From Glaciecola sp. UBA2563 (lineage in GTDB: Bacteria; Pseudomonadota; Gammaproteobacteria; Enterobacterales; Alteromonadaceae), in NCBI GenBank assembly GCA_002340325.1, contig DDLV01000142.1, positions 1-14,765 on the forward strand: a stretch of DNA of 14,765 bases. The letters are read 5' to 3'. Positions 1 through 7,838 of this stretch are shown here, one piece after another. Position 1 is the first letter of the stretch; each line of letters begins with the position of its first letter. The notes beneath the pieces are model-generated. The model was not told the origin of the DNA. It ran no database searches and worked only from the letters and a program-made list of their open reading frames with translations. A program made the translations under genes and the position numbers.

Positions 1-4
1 AAAG

Positions 5-89
5 TGGTGGAGGGGGCAGGATTCGAACCTGCGAAGGCTGAGCCGGCAGATTTACAGTCTGCTCCCGTTGACCGCTTGGGTACCCCTCC
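5..89 (-). tRNA. tRNA-Tyr (GTA anticodon)
   Basis: Read on the minus strand this is a complete class II tRNA of about 85 nt with an encoded CCA end (positions 7-5). The seven-base acceptor stem pairs 83-89 with 9-15. The anticodon loop CTGTAAA gives GUA for tyrosine codons, and a long variable arm follows, as expected for bacterial tRNA-Tyr. It lies 9 nt downstream of tRNA-Thr and is almost certainly cotranscribed with it. The thrU-tyrU order matches the E. coli cluster upstream of tufB, so tRNA-Gly, another tRNA-Thr and tuf would be expected just beyond the left edge. Confidence 0.97.
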
Positions 90-98
90 AGAGATTGA

Positions 99-174
<76 letters not shown>

Positions 175-194
175 ACTGCATCAAGTGGGGGCGA

Positions 195-223
195 ATTTTA
201 GTGTAAGCAGATTGTGGTTGCAA
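195..223 (-). promoter_or_regulatory. sigma70 promoter of the tRNA cluster
   Basis: On the minus strand TTGCAA (-35, 223-218) and TAAAAT (-10, 200-195) are separated by exactly 17 bp. The -10 is followed by a GC-rich discriminator (TCGCCCCC), the usual hallmark of stringently controlled stable-RNA promoters. The stretch just upstream (about 224-262) is very A/T rich, with A and T tracts that could act as an UP element. It includes the weak hairpin AAAAAAC-GAAA-GTTTTTT (236-253), which has only one G-C pair and is a poor terminator candidate for coaX. Confidence 0.8.
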
Positions 224-301
224 GTAAGAAATAACAAAAAACGAAAGTTTTTTATTTTTTCGATTCCGCTTGATAAAAAGAATACAGTTTTCCTTGAATA
301 T

Positions 302-1054
302 TCAAACAGAAAACTTGTGATTAGCAATGGAGGCAAGTCCGGTTAAAACGATGTTATTGGTTTCAAAAATTGGGGTTTTCTTCATTGTTTTCAAATTACT
401 AGCGATAAGTGCCGCATCACCTCCACTGACGACTGTCACGAATGTAGAATTATAGTCTTTTAGTAACTCCAATGCCACTAACACAACGCCCGTTGCCATT
501 GCACTGCTACCCTGTTGAACGCAATCTGGCGTATCCTTCCCAAATGCGAGTGTATCTCCAATCAGTTCTGAATCAAATACTCTGTCTGTATTCGCGAGCA
601 ACGCATCTTTCGCTATTCGTTTTCCCGCGACGATCCATCCACCCAAATGTTGCTGCTTGTGCACGACGTCAATCGTGATTGCTGTGCCTGCGTCAACGAG
701 TAGAAAGCTATCTCCAACAAGTGTTTGCGCGCCAATCATGCCTACCCAGCGATCGCCCCCCATATTCGAGACATTCTCGTAACTATTGATCAAGCTTCGA
801 TATCGGCGCTGAGTGTGTATGAATTCATATTTACAATCATATTTTGAAAGTAACGCGGATAACTTATTGTTAAATGCTTCCTGCTTGACACTGCAAATCA
901 AGACAAACCTACTACCTTCGATGATTTGATGTAAATTTTCAAACCTGATCACATTAACGTTAAGATTTTTCTCTGTTTCGCCAATGTAAAATAGACTGTA
1001 TTTTATTGAGGTATTACCAACATCAAGTAGTAGCGCTTTGGTCCGGTCTGACAC
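302..1054 (-). CDS. coaX: Type III pantothenate kinase CoaX
   Basis: It phosphorylates pantothenate, the first step of CoA synthesis, in the cytoplasm. Visible ASKHA-fold signatures are DVGNT close to the N-terminus (phosphate-1 loop), GGDRW near residue 100, DAGTA near residue 121 (catalytic Asp), GGW near 138 and SGGDA near 210. The usual family length is about 250 aa. I place the start at the GTG at 1054 (250 aa): a perfect GGAGG (1067-1063) lies 8 nt upstream of it. A GTG at 1063 is three codons longer but overlaps that same Shine-Dalgarno, so it is unlikely to be used. The gene overlaps the end of birA by 32 nt, so translation is probably coupled. E. coli has the unrelated type I kinase coaA at this locus. 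Confidence 0.95.
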   Translation of the reverse strand: MSDRTKALLLDVGNTSIKYSLFYIGETEKNLNVNVIRFENLHQIIEGSRFVLICSVKQEAFNNKLSALLSKYDCKYEFIHTQRRYRSLINSYENVSNMGGDRWVGMIGAQTLVGDSFLLVDAGTAITIDVVHKQQHLGGWIVAGKRIAKDALLANTDRVFDSELIGDTLAFGKDTPDCVQQGSSAMATGVVLVALELLKDYNSTFVTVVSGGDAALIASNLKTMKKTPIFETNNIVLTGLASIANHKFSV

Positions 1055-2024
1055 TGACTTCACCTCCGTGAAATGCTTTTATGCCCAAATTTGTTTCTAG
1101 CAGTAATGCACCAGTTTCATTAATGCCACGACATATTCCTGTTATCCTCTCCTTCCCGGCTATCAGCACCACATGTTTATCCAGATACAAATCAGCTTCC
1201 CGCCATTCTTGTATCAAAGGGGCAATTCCACTGCTTTCAAACATCTGCAATAATGCCCAAAGTTCTTCAATTATTGCAGCGCAAATCTTATTCCGATTGA
1301 TGTGCCTCCCCATGACCGTCTGTAAATCAATATATTCTTGATTTATGCCCAAATCACCCATGGGCAGATTTATGTTTATGCCAATACCAATAACAACTTC
1401 AGTAGCGCCCCCCAATTGCCCCTCTAATTCGATTAACACACCTGCAAGCTTTTTATTGTTTATATAGACATCATTTGGCCACTTCAAATACACATCATCA
1501 AATCCACTTTTTGCGATTGCGCGCCTTACAGCCAAACCTACACCTAATGACAACCCTGAGATAGATTCATAGCCACTTTCGAATCGCCACAGCATAGACA
1601 GATAAATACTAGCACCGTATGGTGAGACCCACTTCCTACCGCGCCGTCCTCTTCCATTAGTTTGCGCCTCAGCAACATAAACTGCTCCTTTTTCTAGTGC
1701 TGAGATTCTGCGCTTTATCTCATCATTCGTTGAGCCGACGACATTTAAAACATTAATCAGGTTTGTTGAACACACGCTAGTTGAAAGGCGTTTGGCTAAT
1801 TCATCTCGACTTATCATTATTAATGGAGATGATAGTTTGTAACCCTTGCCTGTTACTTTAAAGATATCCAAGCCTAGGTTTGAAAGCGTTTTGATATGAT
1901 TGGCAATGGCACTTCTGGAAAGTCCCATTTGTTGCCCAAGTTCTTGCCCGCTGACAAAGTTGCCAGAACTCAATGCCTTTACAATTTCAGTGCGAACAAC
2001 GTCTACAGTCATGCTATTAACCAA
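1023..2024 (-). CDS. birA: Bifunctional biotin-protein ligase / biotin operon repressor BirA
   Basis: It activates biotin to biotinyl-AMP and attaches it to the carrier protein of acetyl-CoA carboxylase. As the holo-dimer it represses biotin synthesis genes in this family. The winged HTH is at residues about 8-65 (recognition helix around SRSAIANHIK), so this is the bifunctional class. The catalytic domain has GRGRRGRKW (124-132, biotinyl-AMP loop), KWPND (181-185) and KKLAGVLIE (191-199). The C-terminal SH3-like domain ends with GGEVSVR. At 333 aa it is slightly longer than E. coli BirA (321). The start shown is TTG at 2024, with an AGG 8 nt upstream. The ATG four codons later (2012) has no Shine-Dalgarno at a usable distance, but I cannot exclude it. 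The gene begins 14 nt after the murB stop. Confidence 0.96.
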   Translation of the reverse strand: MVNSMTVDVVRTEIVKALSSGNFVSGQELGQQMGLSRSAIANHIKTLSNLGLDIFKVTGKGYKLSSPLIMISRDELAKRLSTSVCSTNLINVLNVVGSTNDEIKRRISALEKGAVYVAEAQTNGRGRRGRKWVSPYGASIYLSMLWRFESGYESISGLSLGVGLAVRRAIAKSGFDDVYLKWPNDVYINNKKLAGVLIELEGQLGGATEVVIGIGININLPMGDLGINQEYIDLQTVMGRHINRNKICAAIIEELWALLQMFESSGIAPLIQEWREADLYLDKHVVLIAGKERITGICRGINETGALLLETNLGIKAFHGGEVSVRPDQSATT

Positions 2025-2038
2025 GGCCTGAACCTAAA

Positions 2039-3037
2039 CTACAGGTTTATTCGACCGTACTGGCCAACGACCTGCACTTCGTTTTCGAGTGCTATTGAGA
2101 ATTTCTCGATAATTTTTAGCTTGATCGTCTTCGCTAGCACCAAGAGTTCTTCGCCATGACCTTTTCCATAGTTGACGAATACTAATGGCTGCGATTCATG
2201 ACAGCCAATATCACCGTATCGATACCCCTTAAAACCAAGCTTATCAATTAGCCAGGCAGCCGGGACTTTTACGGTCTTTTCATCTACAGAATAGCCAGGA
2301 ATATCTTCGTAATCTGATTGTAAGTTAATAAAGTGAGACAGAGGGATTTTAGGATTTTTGAAAAAGCTTCCTGCGTTACCGATGGTGTTTGGATCAGGCA
2401 ATTTTTGTTGGCGTATTCTTATCACCTCATCAAATATCTTTTGAGGGGTGGGAGATTCAATTTTATCCAGCGGTGAATAACTCACCACTGGCGCATAGTC
2501 TTTCGGTATTGCAAAATTAACGGATGTGATTAGTCGTTTGCCAATGCGCGCTTTTTTAAAAACGCTGTCTCTATAGGCAAACTCACACTCTTTGTTGTTA
2601 AAGTAGCCGGCGAACCCACTATCCAAGTCAATAAATTCAACGCTGTGTATAAAAGCGTTCACTTCAATGCCATATGCGCCGATATTTTGAATTGGCGCCG
2701 CACCAACAGTCCCCGGAATAAGCGCAAGATTTTCCATCCCGTACATTCCTTGTGCTAGGCAGTACGTTACAAGATCATGCCAATTTTCACCTGATGCAAC
2801 ATTTAGGTGATAAAACGTTTCATCTTCAAACTTATTGATACCTTTGAGCTTATTAACAACGACAAGCCCATCAAAATTCTCAACAAACACCGTGTTGCTG
2901 CCTTCTCCAATAAACAGAAACTGCTGATGCTTTAATTTGGGTAACCAACCAACTAACTCGTCTTGACTAGAGACCGTTATAATTTTATTGCAGCTAGCAT
3001 TAAAGCCAAAGGTATGAAATGTGGATAGTGATTGCAA
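2039..3037 (-). CDS. murB: UDP-N-acetylenolpyruvoylglucosamine reductase MurB
   Basis: This cytoplasmic flavoenzyme makes UDP-MurNAc by NADPH-dependent reduction of enolpyruvyl-UDP-GlcNAc, the second committed step of peptidoglycan synthesis. FAD-binding motifs are GEGSN (44-48) and IPGTVGAAPIQNIGAYG (107-123). The YRDS segment (155-158) is typical of type I MurB. The proton-donor serine is in NAGSFFKNP (Ser224), and the C-terminal Glu lies in ENEVQ (about 318-322). The length of 332 aa fits the type I family (E. coli 342). The start is a TTG at 3037: an in-frame TAA sits two codons upstream and AGGGAAG lies at good spacing, so this start is well constrained. It is first of the murB-birA-coaX operon. 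In E. coli murB directly follows rrnB. Confidence 0.97.
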   Translation of the reverse strand: MQSLSTFHTFGFNASCNKIITVSSQDELVGWLPKLKHQQFLFIGEGSNTVFVENFDGLVVVNKLKGINKFEDETFYHLNVASGENWHDLVTYCLAQGMYGMENLALIPGTVGAAPIQNIGAYGIEVNAFIHSVEFIDLDSGFAGYFNNKECEFAYRDSVFKKARIGKRLITSVNFAIPKDYAPVVSYSPLDKIESPTPQKIFDEVIRIRQQKLPDPNTIGNAGSFFKNPKIPLSHFINLQSDYEDIPGYSVDEKTVKVPAAWLIDKLGFKGYRYGDIGCHESQPLVFVNYGKGHGEELLVLAKTIKLKIIEKFSIALENEVQVVGQYGRINL

Positions 3038-3305
3038 TGATTACTTCCCTATACGCGTTCTAGAACAAACACTGTAAGACACAGAACGTGATAACATGGT
3101 ACACAAAAAAAGTGGAATGAAAATACCTCGTACAGTAACCTTTTCGGATGAATTTAGTGTTTGTATGTTCTTCAACATTCCCTCTGACTTGCAGATTAAC
3201 CCTGATTAACTATATAGCGTAGATAAAGATTCTATAAATTTGCAAACTTTTGATTATCAAGCATAGTGCGTGTTGTACTTTATTTCTTATAAAAAAGGAA
3301 ATTTA
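3038..3305. other. Divergent intergenic region murB / PH-domain pair
   Basis: This 268-bp gap has no credible gene. It must hold the murB promoter (minus) and the promoter of the plus-strand pair. I could not find a convincing -35/-10 for murB. A perfect 10-bp palindrome GTTCTAGAAC (3057-3066) lies about 20 bp upstream of the murB start and could be an operator, or chance. Confidence 0.5.
3189..3216 (+). promoter_or_regulatory. Possible promoter of the PH-domain gene pair with a direct repeat
   Basis: TTGCAG (3189-3194) and TATATA (3211-3216) are spaced by 16 bp in the divergent region upstream of the PH-domain genes. The spacer contains two copies of GATTAAC (3194-3200 and 3204-3210) repeated at exactly 10 bp, one DNA turn. 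Such spacing is typical of tandem sites for OmpR/PhoB-type regulators, but no regulator gene is present. The leader to the start at 3306 would be about 85 nt. Another TTGCAA (3240-3245) with a poor -10 is an alternative. Confidence 0.35.
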
Positions 3306-3860
3306 ATGGCGTTTACCAATCAGATTCTGCATCCAATGGATTTAAGCATTGCCAACATCGATATGATGTCATTAAGTCCAGCGTATCTTGCGTTGGAACT
3401 AAAAATATATACGGTGTTATCCATGGGTTTTATGTTGCTATTTGTGGTGCTGGGTTTTGAATGGTTTTTTGAAATGCCCGAAGGATACTTTATTGCGCTA
3501 CCATGGATGATAATAAGTGCGTTTGCGTTTGGCGCGCTTATGTTTGTCTATCTTATACTCGCTTTTCCCAAAAAAGGATATGCCGTTCGAGAACATGATT
3601 TACACTATACGAGTGGACTGATTTTTCAAATGCATGTTTGTCAGCCAATCCTTCGTATCCAGCATATTGAAATAAAGCGAGGTCCGTTTGAACGAAAGGC
3701 AGGGCTAGCATCGCTCTTGGTGTATAGTGCTGGGGGCGTACAACATACTTTCGCCATTCCTGGTTTGCCTCATGACACTGCTATTAAATTGCGCTCTTAT
3801 ATTCTAGAGCACAAGGACCTCCACGAGGACGAAACCGAAAGCAGTCAGACCGATGATTAA
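3306..3860 (+). CDS. YdbS-like membrane protein with one bacterial PH domain (bPH2, formerly DUF304)
   Basis: Small inner-membrane protein of 184 aa. It has two hydrophobic segments (about 34-55 and 61-86), then one bPH2 domain (about 90-167) with the typical RIQHIEIKRGPFER stretch followed by a GLASLLVYSAGG strand-turn. The C-terminal tail is acidic and hydrophilic. I start it at the ATG at 3306, which has AAGGAA five to six bases upstream. A GTG at 3270 in the same frame would add 12 residues without a good ribosome site. It overlaps the next gene by 8 nt (ATG within GATGATTAA), so the two are translationally coupled. YdbS/YdbT-type pairs in Bacillus are cell-envelope stress genes linked to resistance to a circular bacteriocin; the biochemical role is not known. 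Applying that role here is inference. Confidence 0.85.
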   Translation: MAFTNQILHPMDLSIANIDMMSLSPAYLALELKIYTVLSMGFMLLFVVLGFEWFFEMPEGYFIALPWMIISAFAFGALMFVYLILAFPKKGYAVREHDLHYTSGLIFQMHVCQPILRIQHIEIKRGPFERKAGLASLLVYSAGGVQHTFAIPGLPHDTAIKLRSYILEHKDLHEDETESSQTDD

Positions 3861-5415
3861 CGATAAGAATAATGACATTAACGACGCCCGATATAATGAT
3901 TGGGCACGCGTGGCACCGATTGCGATTGCGTATTTTTTTGTCAGCAGTCTGTACTCTTTTATCACCAATTTTTTAATCTATTTAATACCGGTTGTTATTG
4001 TACAGCGAGAAAATCTATTTTCTAACCATTTGCTTATAATATCCATAGTGTTTGGGTTGATCGTTTTTTTTGCCGTTATAGCCATTGTGAAGTATTGGTT
4101 TTATCACTTTCGATTAGATAAAAATCGTGTCGAAATTAAACAAGGAATTCTTAAAAAATCACACTTAGATTTACCTTTTGAAAAAATTCAAAACGTAAAA
4201 ATCGAACAGCCGTTTTATTATCGGTTCCATAACTACGCTATGGTTGAATTAGAAACAGCCGGTTCAGTCGGTAGCGAAGCTAGGATTGTAGCTATGAAAA
4301 TGGACAAGGCGCAATCGTTTAAATCTGAAGTTATGGAGCATCACACTTCAAGCGCCAATCATAAGCAGGCAACGGAACATGATATTCCTGTTAACGAAAA
4401 CAATGAAATATTGCTCAACACTCGCTCTATAACTGATTTGGTAATTCATGGCATAACCAACAATCGGGTATGGATTTTTCTTGGTGCTGCAGCGCCCTTT
4501 TATGACACTGTCATTGAAAACATTGGTAGCGTGCTGAACTATATCGGCTTTGACATTGAGAAGTATTTTGATTATGAATCGTTAACGCTAGCTATGTTTC
4601 TTTTGCATGTATTGTCTGTTGCTATGTTCATCATGTTAGTTCTCGTGCTTTTTTCCGTGATCGCTTCAGTATTTGTGTTCTATAAATTTCGGTTATCCAG
4701 ATTAAATGATAAATACATAAGGCGTTCAGGATTACTCAATAAACAAGAAATAAGTATGAAAAGAAGCCGCATTCAACATGCGACTCAGCAACAAGATTGG
4801 CTAGATCTTGTGATTAATAGGGCCAACCTTAAACTGGCGCAGAATTCTGGCGGAGTCCCCAGCAGTGCAGAAGCATCACTTAATTCACCAAACAAACTAA
4901 TAGTACCATCCATCAATCGCAGCGAATCAAACGAGATTATTCAAGATGTATTTGGTTTTGATTCGATCAACAGCATCGCGTTTTTACCTGTGAGTAAGCG
5001 CCTTATTATTAGGTATCTATTGTTTCCAATCTTACCGATAATTGTCACTTTGCTTGCAATGATGCTATCAAGCAACCCAACGTCCGGCATGTGGGCGGGG
5101 TATAGCCTACTTTGCATAGTTTTATTATTACTAGCAGTATTGCGGTGGTATCGATGGGGATATGTTATCGACAAAGATTTTGTCATTATACGCAAAGGTC
5201 TGTTTGGAAAAGACATTCATATTTTTAACCGACAAAAAACTCAACAAGCCAAGTTTCTCCAAACTATCTTCATGCAAAATTATAAAAAAGCCAGCATCAA
5301 GTTTGTGCTTGCGTCCAGTTCCCATGTGATCCCATATATTGATGACAACCTGGCGCTGTCCTTGTTAGATGAAACCGTAATGACCGTAGAACGGGATAAG
5401 CCTGCTTGGATGTAG
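3853..5415 (+). CDS. YdbT-like membrane protein with three bacterial PH domains
   Basis: Inner-membrane protein of 520 aa and partner of the preceding gene. Membrane segments appear at about 20-50, 57-82, 246-277, 384-404 and 413-431. bPH2-type units follow the membrane segments at about 85-160 (LPFEKIQNVKIEQPFYYRF), 277-335 (MKRSRIQHATQQQ) and 435-500 (FNRQKTQQAKFLQ). This three-fold membrane-pair plus PH arrangement is characteristic of YdbT. The linker 161-190 is hydrophilic. It starts inside the end of the YdbS-like gene (8-nt overlap). It ends 22 nt before the convergent hydrolase gene, with no hairpin terminator visible between them. Function in the family is unresolved; membrane-stress or antimicrobial-peptide tolerance is the best-supported association. 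Confidence 0.87.
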   Translation: MINDKNNDINDARYNDWARVAPIAIAYFFVSSLYSFITNFLIYLIPVVIVQRENLFSNHLLIISIVFGLIVFFAVIAIVKYWFYHFRLDKNRVEIKQGILKKSHLDLPFEKIQNVKIEQPFYYRFHNYAMVELETAGSVGSEARIVAMKMDKAQSFKSEVMEHHTSSANHKQATEHDIPVNENNEILLNTRSITDLVIHGITNNRVWIFLGAAAPFYDTVIENIGSVLNYIGFDIEKYFDYESLTLAMFLLHVLSVAMFIMLVLVLFSVIASVFVFYKFRLSRLNDKYIRRSGLLNKQEISMKRSRIQHATQQQDWLDLVINRANLKLAQNSGGVPSSAEASLNSPNKLIVPSINRSESNEIIQDVFGFDSINSIAFLPVSKRLIIRYLLFPILPIIVTLLAMMLSSNPTSGMWAGYSLLCIVLLLLAVLRWYRWGYVIDKDFVIIRKGLFGKDIHIFNRQKTQQAKFLQTIFMQNYKKASIKFVLASSSHVIPYIDDNLALSLLDETVMTVERDKPAWM

Positions 5416-5437
5416 GTTCAAATTGAATGATAACGAA

Positions 5438-6451
5438 TCAACGCGTACTGAAAACCCATTGCTTCGAAGTGTTTTCACGTCTTTTCAACGTGTTCTGATA
5501 CATCAAATAATTCAAGTGCGAAAGCGCTTCAGCAACCGCAAAAAACATATTATGTGGATTGAGCTCCCTCTTGTACAACACAGGCAGTATGTCTTTTACA
5601 GTTTTGGGTTCACCGCAAAAAGTTATGAGGTTGTCTAAGTGTTCATGATGGTGATTAACCAACTCTTCTACCCTTTTATGCAGCCCAGTAAAAGGGAGCT
5701 TGTGAGAAGGTAATACGTGAGTCCCTACAGGTAACGCAAAAAACTGTTCCAACGTTTTAAAATAAAGTAGTAATGGGTTAGCTTCTGGCTCAGTACTATA
5801 GGTACCGATGTTCGGAGATATATCAGGCAATACATGATCCCCTGAAATCAAGGTATTTAATTCAGGGGCATATAAACATGCATGCTCTGGACTATGGCCT
5901 CTACCTATCATAATCTGCCACGCTATGCCTGCTAACGTAAGTGTTTCTCCCTCTACCATTCGCTGAAACTGCAGCGGGATCGGCTTGACAACCTTGCCGA
6001 TGCCTCCTTTGTTTTCTGACGCTTTTTCTATGTATTCTTGAGACATCCCACACTTTTGCAAATAATCAATGTCTTGCCAATTATCTGCACCTCGTGCTCC
6101 TGCCACCAAAGAGCGGGCTACAAAATACTCGCCGAAACTCCTATGCAGTGGAACTTTGAACTTCTCAACAAGATAACCCGCCATTCCAATATGATCAGGG
6201 TGCATATGCGTCACGATTACCCGAGTAATGGGCATGTCCAATTGTGCAAATATTTCATTCCAAAGCTTTTCCGTCGTACTCGTTCCAATGCCCGTGTCCA
6301 GGATAGCCCATCCAGCGTTGTCTTTTATCAAATACAAATTTATATGGTCTAGATCAAATGGCAGCGGCATGCGCAGCCAATACACATAATCGTTGACTTT
6401 TGTAAGTTGCCCAGCTGCGGGCACTTCAAGATCTAGTGGTTGAATCTGCAT
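5438..6451 (-). CDS. Metallo-beta-lactamase-fold hydrolase with C-terminal helical domain
   Basis: Cytoplasmic protein of 337 aa with no signal peptide. The dinuclear metal site is complete: LDTG (Asp52), HMHPDH (His82, His84, Asp86, His87), GHSPEH (His186), SGDH (Asp205) and LPSH (His250). The region after about 255 is a helical, probably winged-helix extension (HHHEHLDNL then PHNMFFAVAEALSHLNYL), as in LACTB2/glyoxalase II-like members. The substrate cannot be read from sequence; thioester, lactone or RNA hydrolysis are all known in this superfamily. It lies 124 nt downstream of the ABC permease on the same strand, with a possible promoter between, so it may be read both with the ABC operon and independently. 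No strong Shine-Dalgarno precedes the ATG. Confidence 0.9.
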   Translation of the reverse strand: MQIQPLDLEVPAAGQLTKVNDYVYWLRMPLPFDLDHINLYLIKDNAGWAILDTGIGTSTTEKLWNEIFAQLDMPITRVIVTHMHPDHIGMAGYLVEKFKVPLHRSFGEYFVARSLVAGARGADNWQDIDYLQKCGMSQEYIEKASENKGGIGKVVKPIPLQFQRMVEGETLTLAGIAWQIMIGRGHSPEHACLYAPELNTLISGDHVLPDISPNIGTYSTEPEANPLLLYFKTLEQFFALPVGTHVLPSHKLPFTGLHKRVEELVNHHHEHLDNLITFCGEPKTVKDILPVLYKRELNPHNMFFAVAEALSHLNYLMYQNTLKRRENTSKQWVFSTR

Positions 6452-6526
6452 CGTTTATTTGGTTTGTGCTTAGTCTAATAATCATCAGTTCATGTAGATT
6501 ACGTAACATCACACTATAAAAACCAC

Positions 6527-6532
6527 ATTATA
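6527..6532 (-). promoter_or_regulatory. Possible -10 element for the hydrolase gene
   Basis: A perfect TATAAT occurs on the minus strand at 6532-6527, 76 nt upstream of the hydrolase ATG. No good -35 lies at 16-18 bp (AATCAA at 17 bp), so the promoter is tentative. No hairpin terminator is visible after the permease gene in this 124-bp gap. Confidence 0.35.
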
Positions 6533-6575
6533 GATTGAATGCTTATGTATTGATTTGATGAATAAAATCGAGTAG

Positions 6576-7838
6576 CTAATCTGAATGCAGTGCATCAATG
6601 GGATTTAGTTTGGACGCCTTTACAGCAGGGAAAACACCAAAACCAACGCCGACTATCATACATATCGACAAAGACAATACAATTGCAGGTATCGACCATG
6701 TTACGGCCCAGCCAGAATAAAAACCGATAATTTCTGATAGCACTAAACCAAAAACAATTCCAAGCAGCCCGCCCAACACTGAAATCGTAAAACTTTCCGC
6801 GATAAACTGAAGTCTAATGTTTTGTTGAGTTGCCCCAACAGCTCGTAGCAACCCGATTTCCTTAGTCCGTTCCATCACGTTTGCTAGCATGATATTCATA
6901 ATGCCGATGCCGCCAACGAGCAGCGAAATACCAGCGACGCATGCCATCACAATATTGAAAATTTGTTGGGTTTGTTTTTGTTGCTCGAGAAGCGCCGCAG
7001 GGATGATCAACTCGAAGTCTTTCAGTCCACCATGTCGCATCAGTATAAGGCTATTTATTGCTTTTGAGGCAACCACTGGATCGGTGCCTTTTTCTATATT
7101 GAGTTTTACTGAATCCAGTTGACTAGCAAGGGTATCACTTGCAAATTTGAATAGACTTGTTCGCAAAGGAACAAAAATTCGGTATCGATCGCCACCTATT
7201 TGAACGCCTTGAAATTCGTTTTTACTTCCTTCTGGTGGTTGCAAGATGCCAACGACTTCCAACCAAACATGATTGACTTTGACATGTTTTCCAATGGCCT
7301 GCTCGAGATCATCTTGATACTCAGGAAATAGCTCATTTCCTGCATCTGCTCCCAACACCGCTACTTGAGCAATTCGGTCATTGTCTCGATCATCCAGTAA
7401 ACGACCATAGGCGGCAGATAAGTTGCCATTTTTAAAGTAACTTGTTGTAACACCTAAAGCAGATGCCTGACTTTTTGCATAATCGCTGTAGACATCGTGT
7501 ATTTCGATATTTTTTGATGCGCTATAGCCATTCACAAACGGCAGCGTAGCGAGGGCTGCATCGATATCTCCGAGATTAAGTCCTAAAGACTCTTCCCTGA
7601 TTTCCGCAAGCTCTTCTTTTTCGTATGAAATGCCATTGACAATAATATTATTGACGCCCATAGAATCAATAAGTTTAAGTGCCTCTCGTTCTGCCCCCTC
7701 ACCAATATTGAGCATTGCGATAACAGCTCCAACACCAAAAATCATACCTAATAAGGTCAGAAAAGTTCGCAATTTTTGCGTCGAGAGCTCTTTTACCGCC
7801 TCTACAATCAGCACTCGATAATCATTCGCCTTTGCCAT
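6576..7838 (-). CDS. MacB-type ABC transporter permease (FtsX/MacB_PCD family)
   Basis: Inner-membrane subunit of a type VII (MacB/LolCDE/FtsX) ABC system, 420 aa. TM1 is at about 23-46 and is followed by a large periplasmic domain (about 47-290). TM2-4 are at about 293-319, 349-372 and 381-406. The cytoplasmic coupling segment ERTKEIGLLRAVGA lies at 323-336, and the family's C-terminal signature FGVFPAVKASKLNPIDALH is present. MacB from E. coli carries its ATPase on the same chain; here it is a separate gene at the far end of the operon. I start at the ATG at 7838, which shares one base with the TGA of the upstream gene (TGATG). A TTG one codon earlier is in frame. Such permeases couple ATP hydrolysis to extrusion or mechanotransmission of periplasmic substrates. 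Confidence 0.92.
   Translation of the reverse strand: MAKANDYRVLIVEAVKELSTQKLRTFLTLLGMIFGVGAVIAMLNIGEGAEREALKLIDSMGVNNIIVNGISYEKEELAEIREESLGLNLGDIDAALATLPFVNGYSASKNIEIHDVYSDYAKSQASALGVTTSYFKNGNLSAAYGRLLDDRDNDRIAQVAVLGADAGNELFPEYQDDLEQAIGKHVKVNHVWLEVVGILQPPEGSKNEFQGVQIGGDRYRIFVPLRTSLFKFASDTLASQLDSVKLNIEKGTDPVVASKAINSLILMRHGGLKDFELIIPAALLEQQKQTQQIFNIVMACVAGISLLVGGIGIMNIMLANVMERTKEIGLLRAVGATQQNIRLQFIAESFTISVLGGLLGIVFGLVLSEIIGFYSGWAVTWSIPAIVLSLSICMIVGVGFGVFPAVKASKLNPIDALHSD

Noticed and set aside
236..253. Hairpin AAAAAAC-GAAA-GTTTTTT as coaX terminator
   Set aside because: Only one G-C pair in the stem; it lies in the A/T-rich upstream region of the tRNA promoter and is better read as UP-element-like sequence.
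5423..5638. 71-codon plus-strand frame after the three-PH-domain gene
   Set aside because: It overlaps the 3' end of the MBL hydrolase, whose C-terminal domain continues normally through this stretch; no domain or ribosome site.
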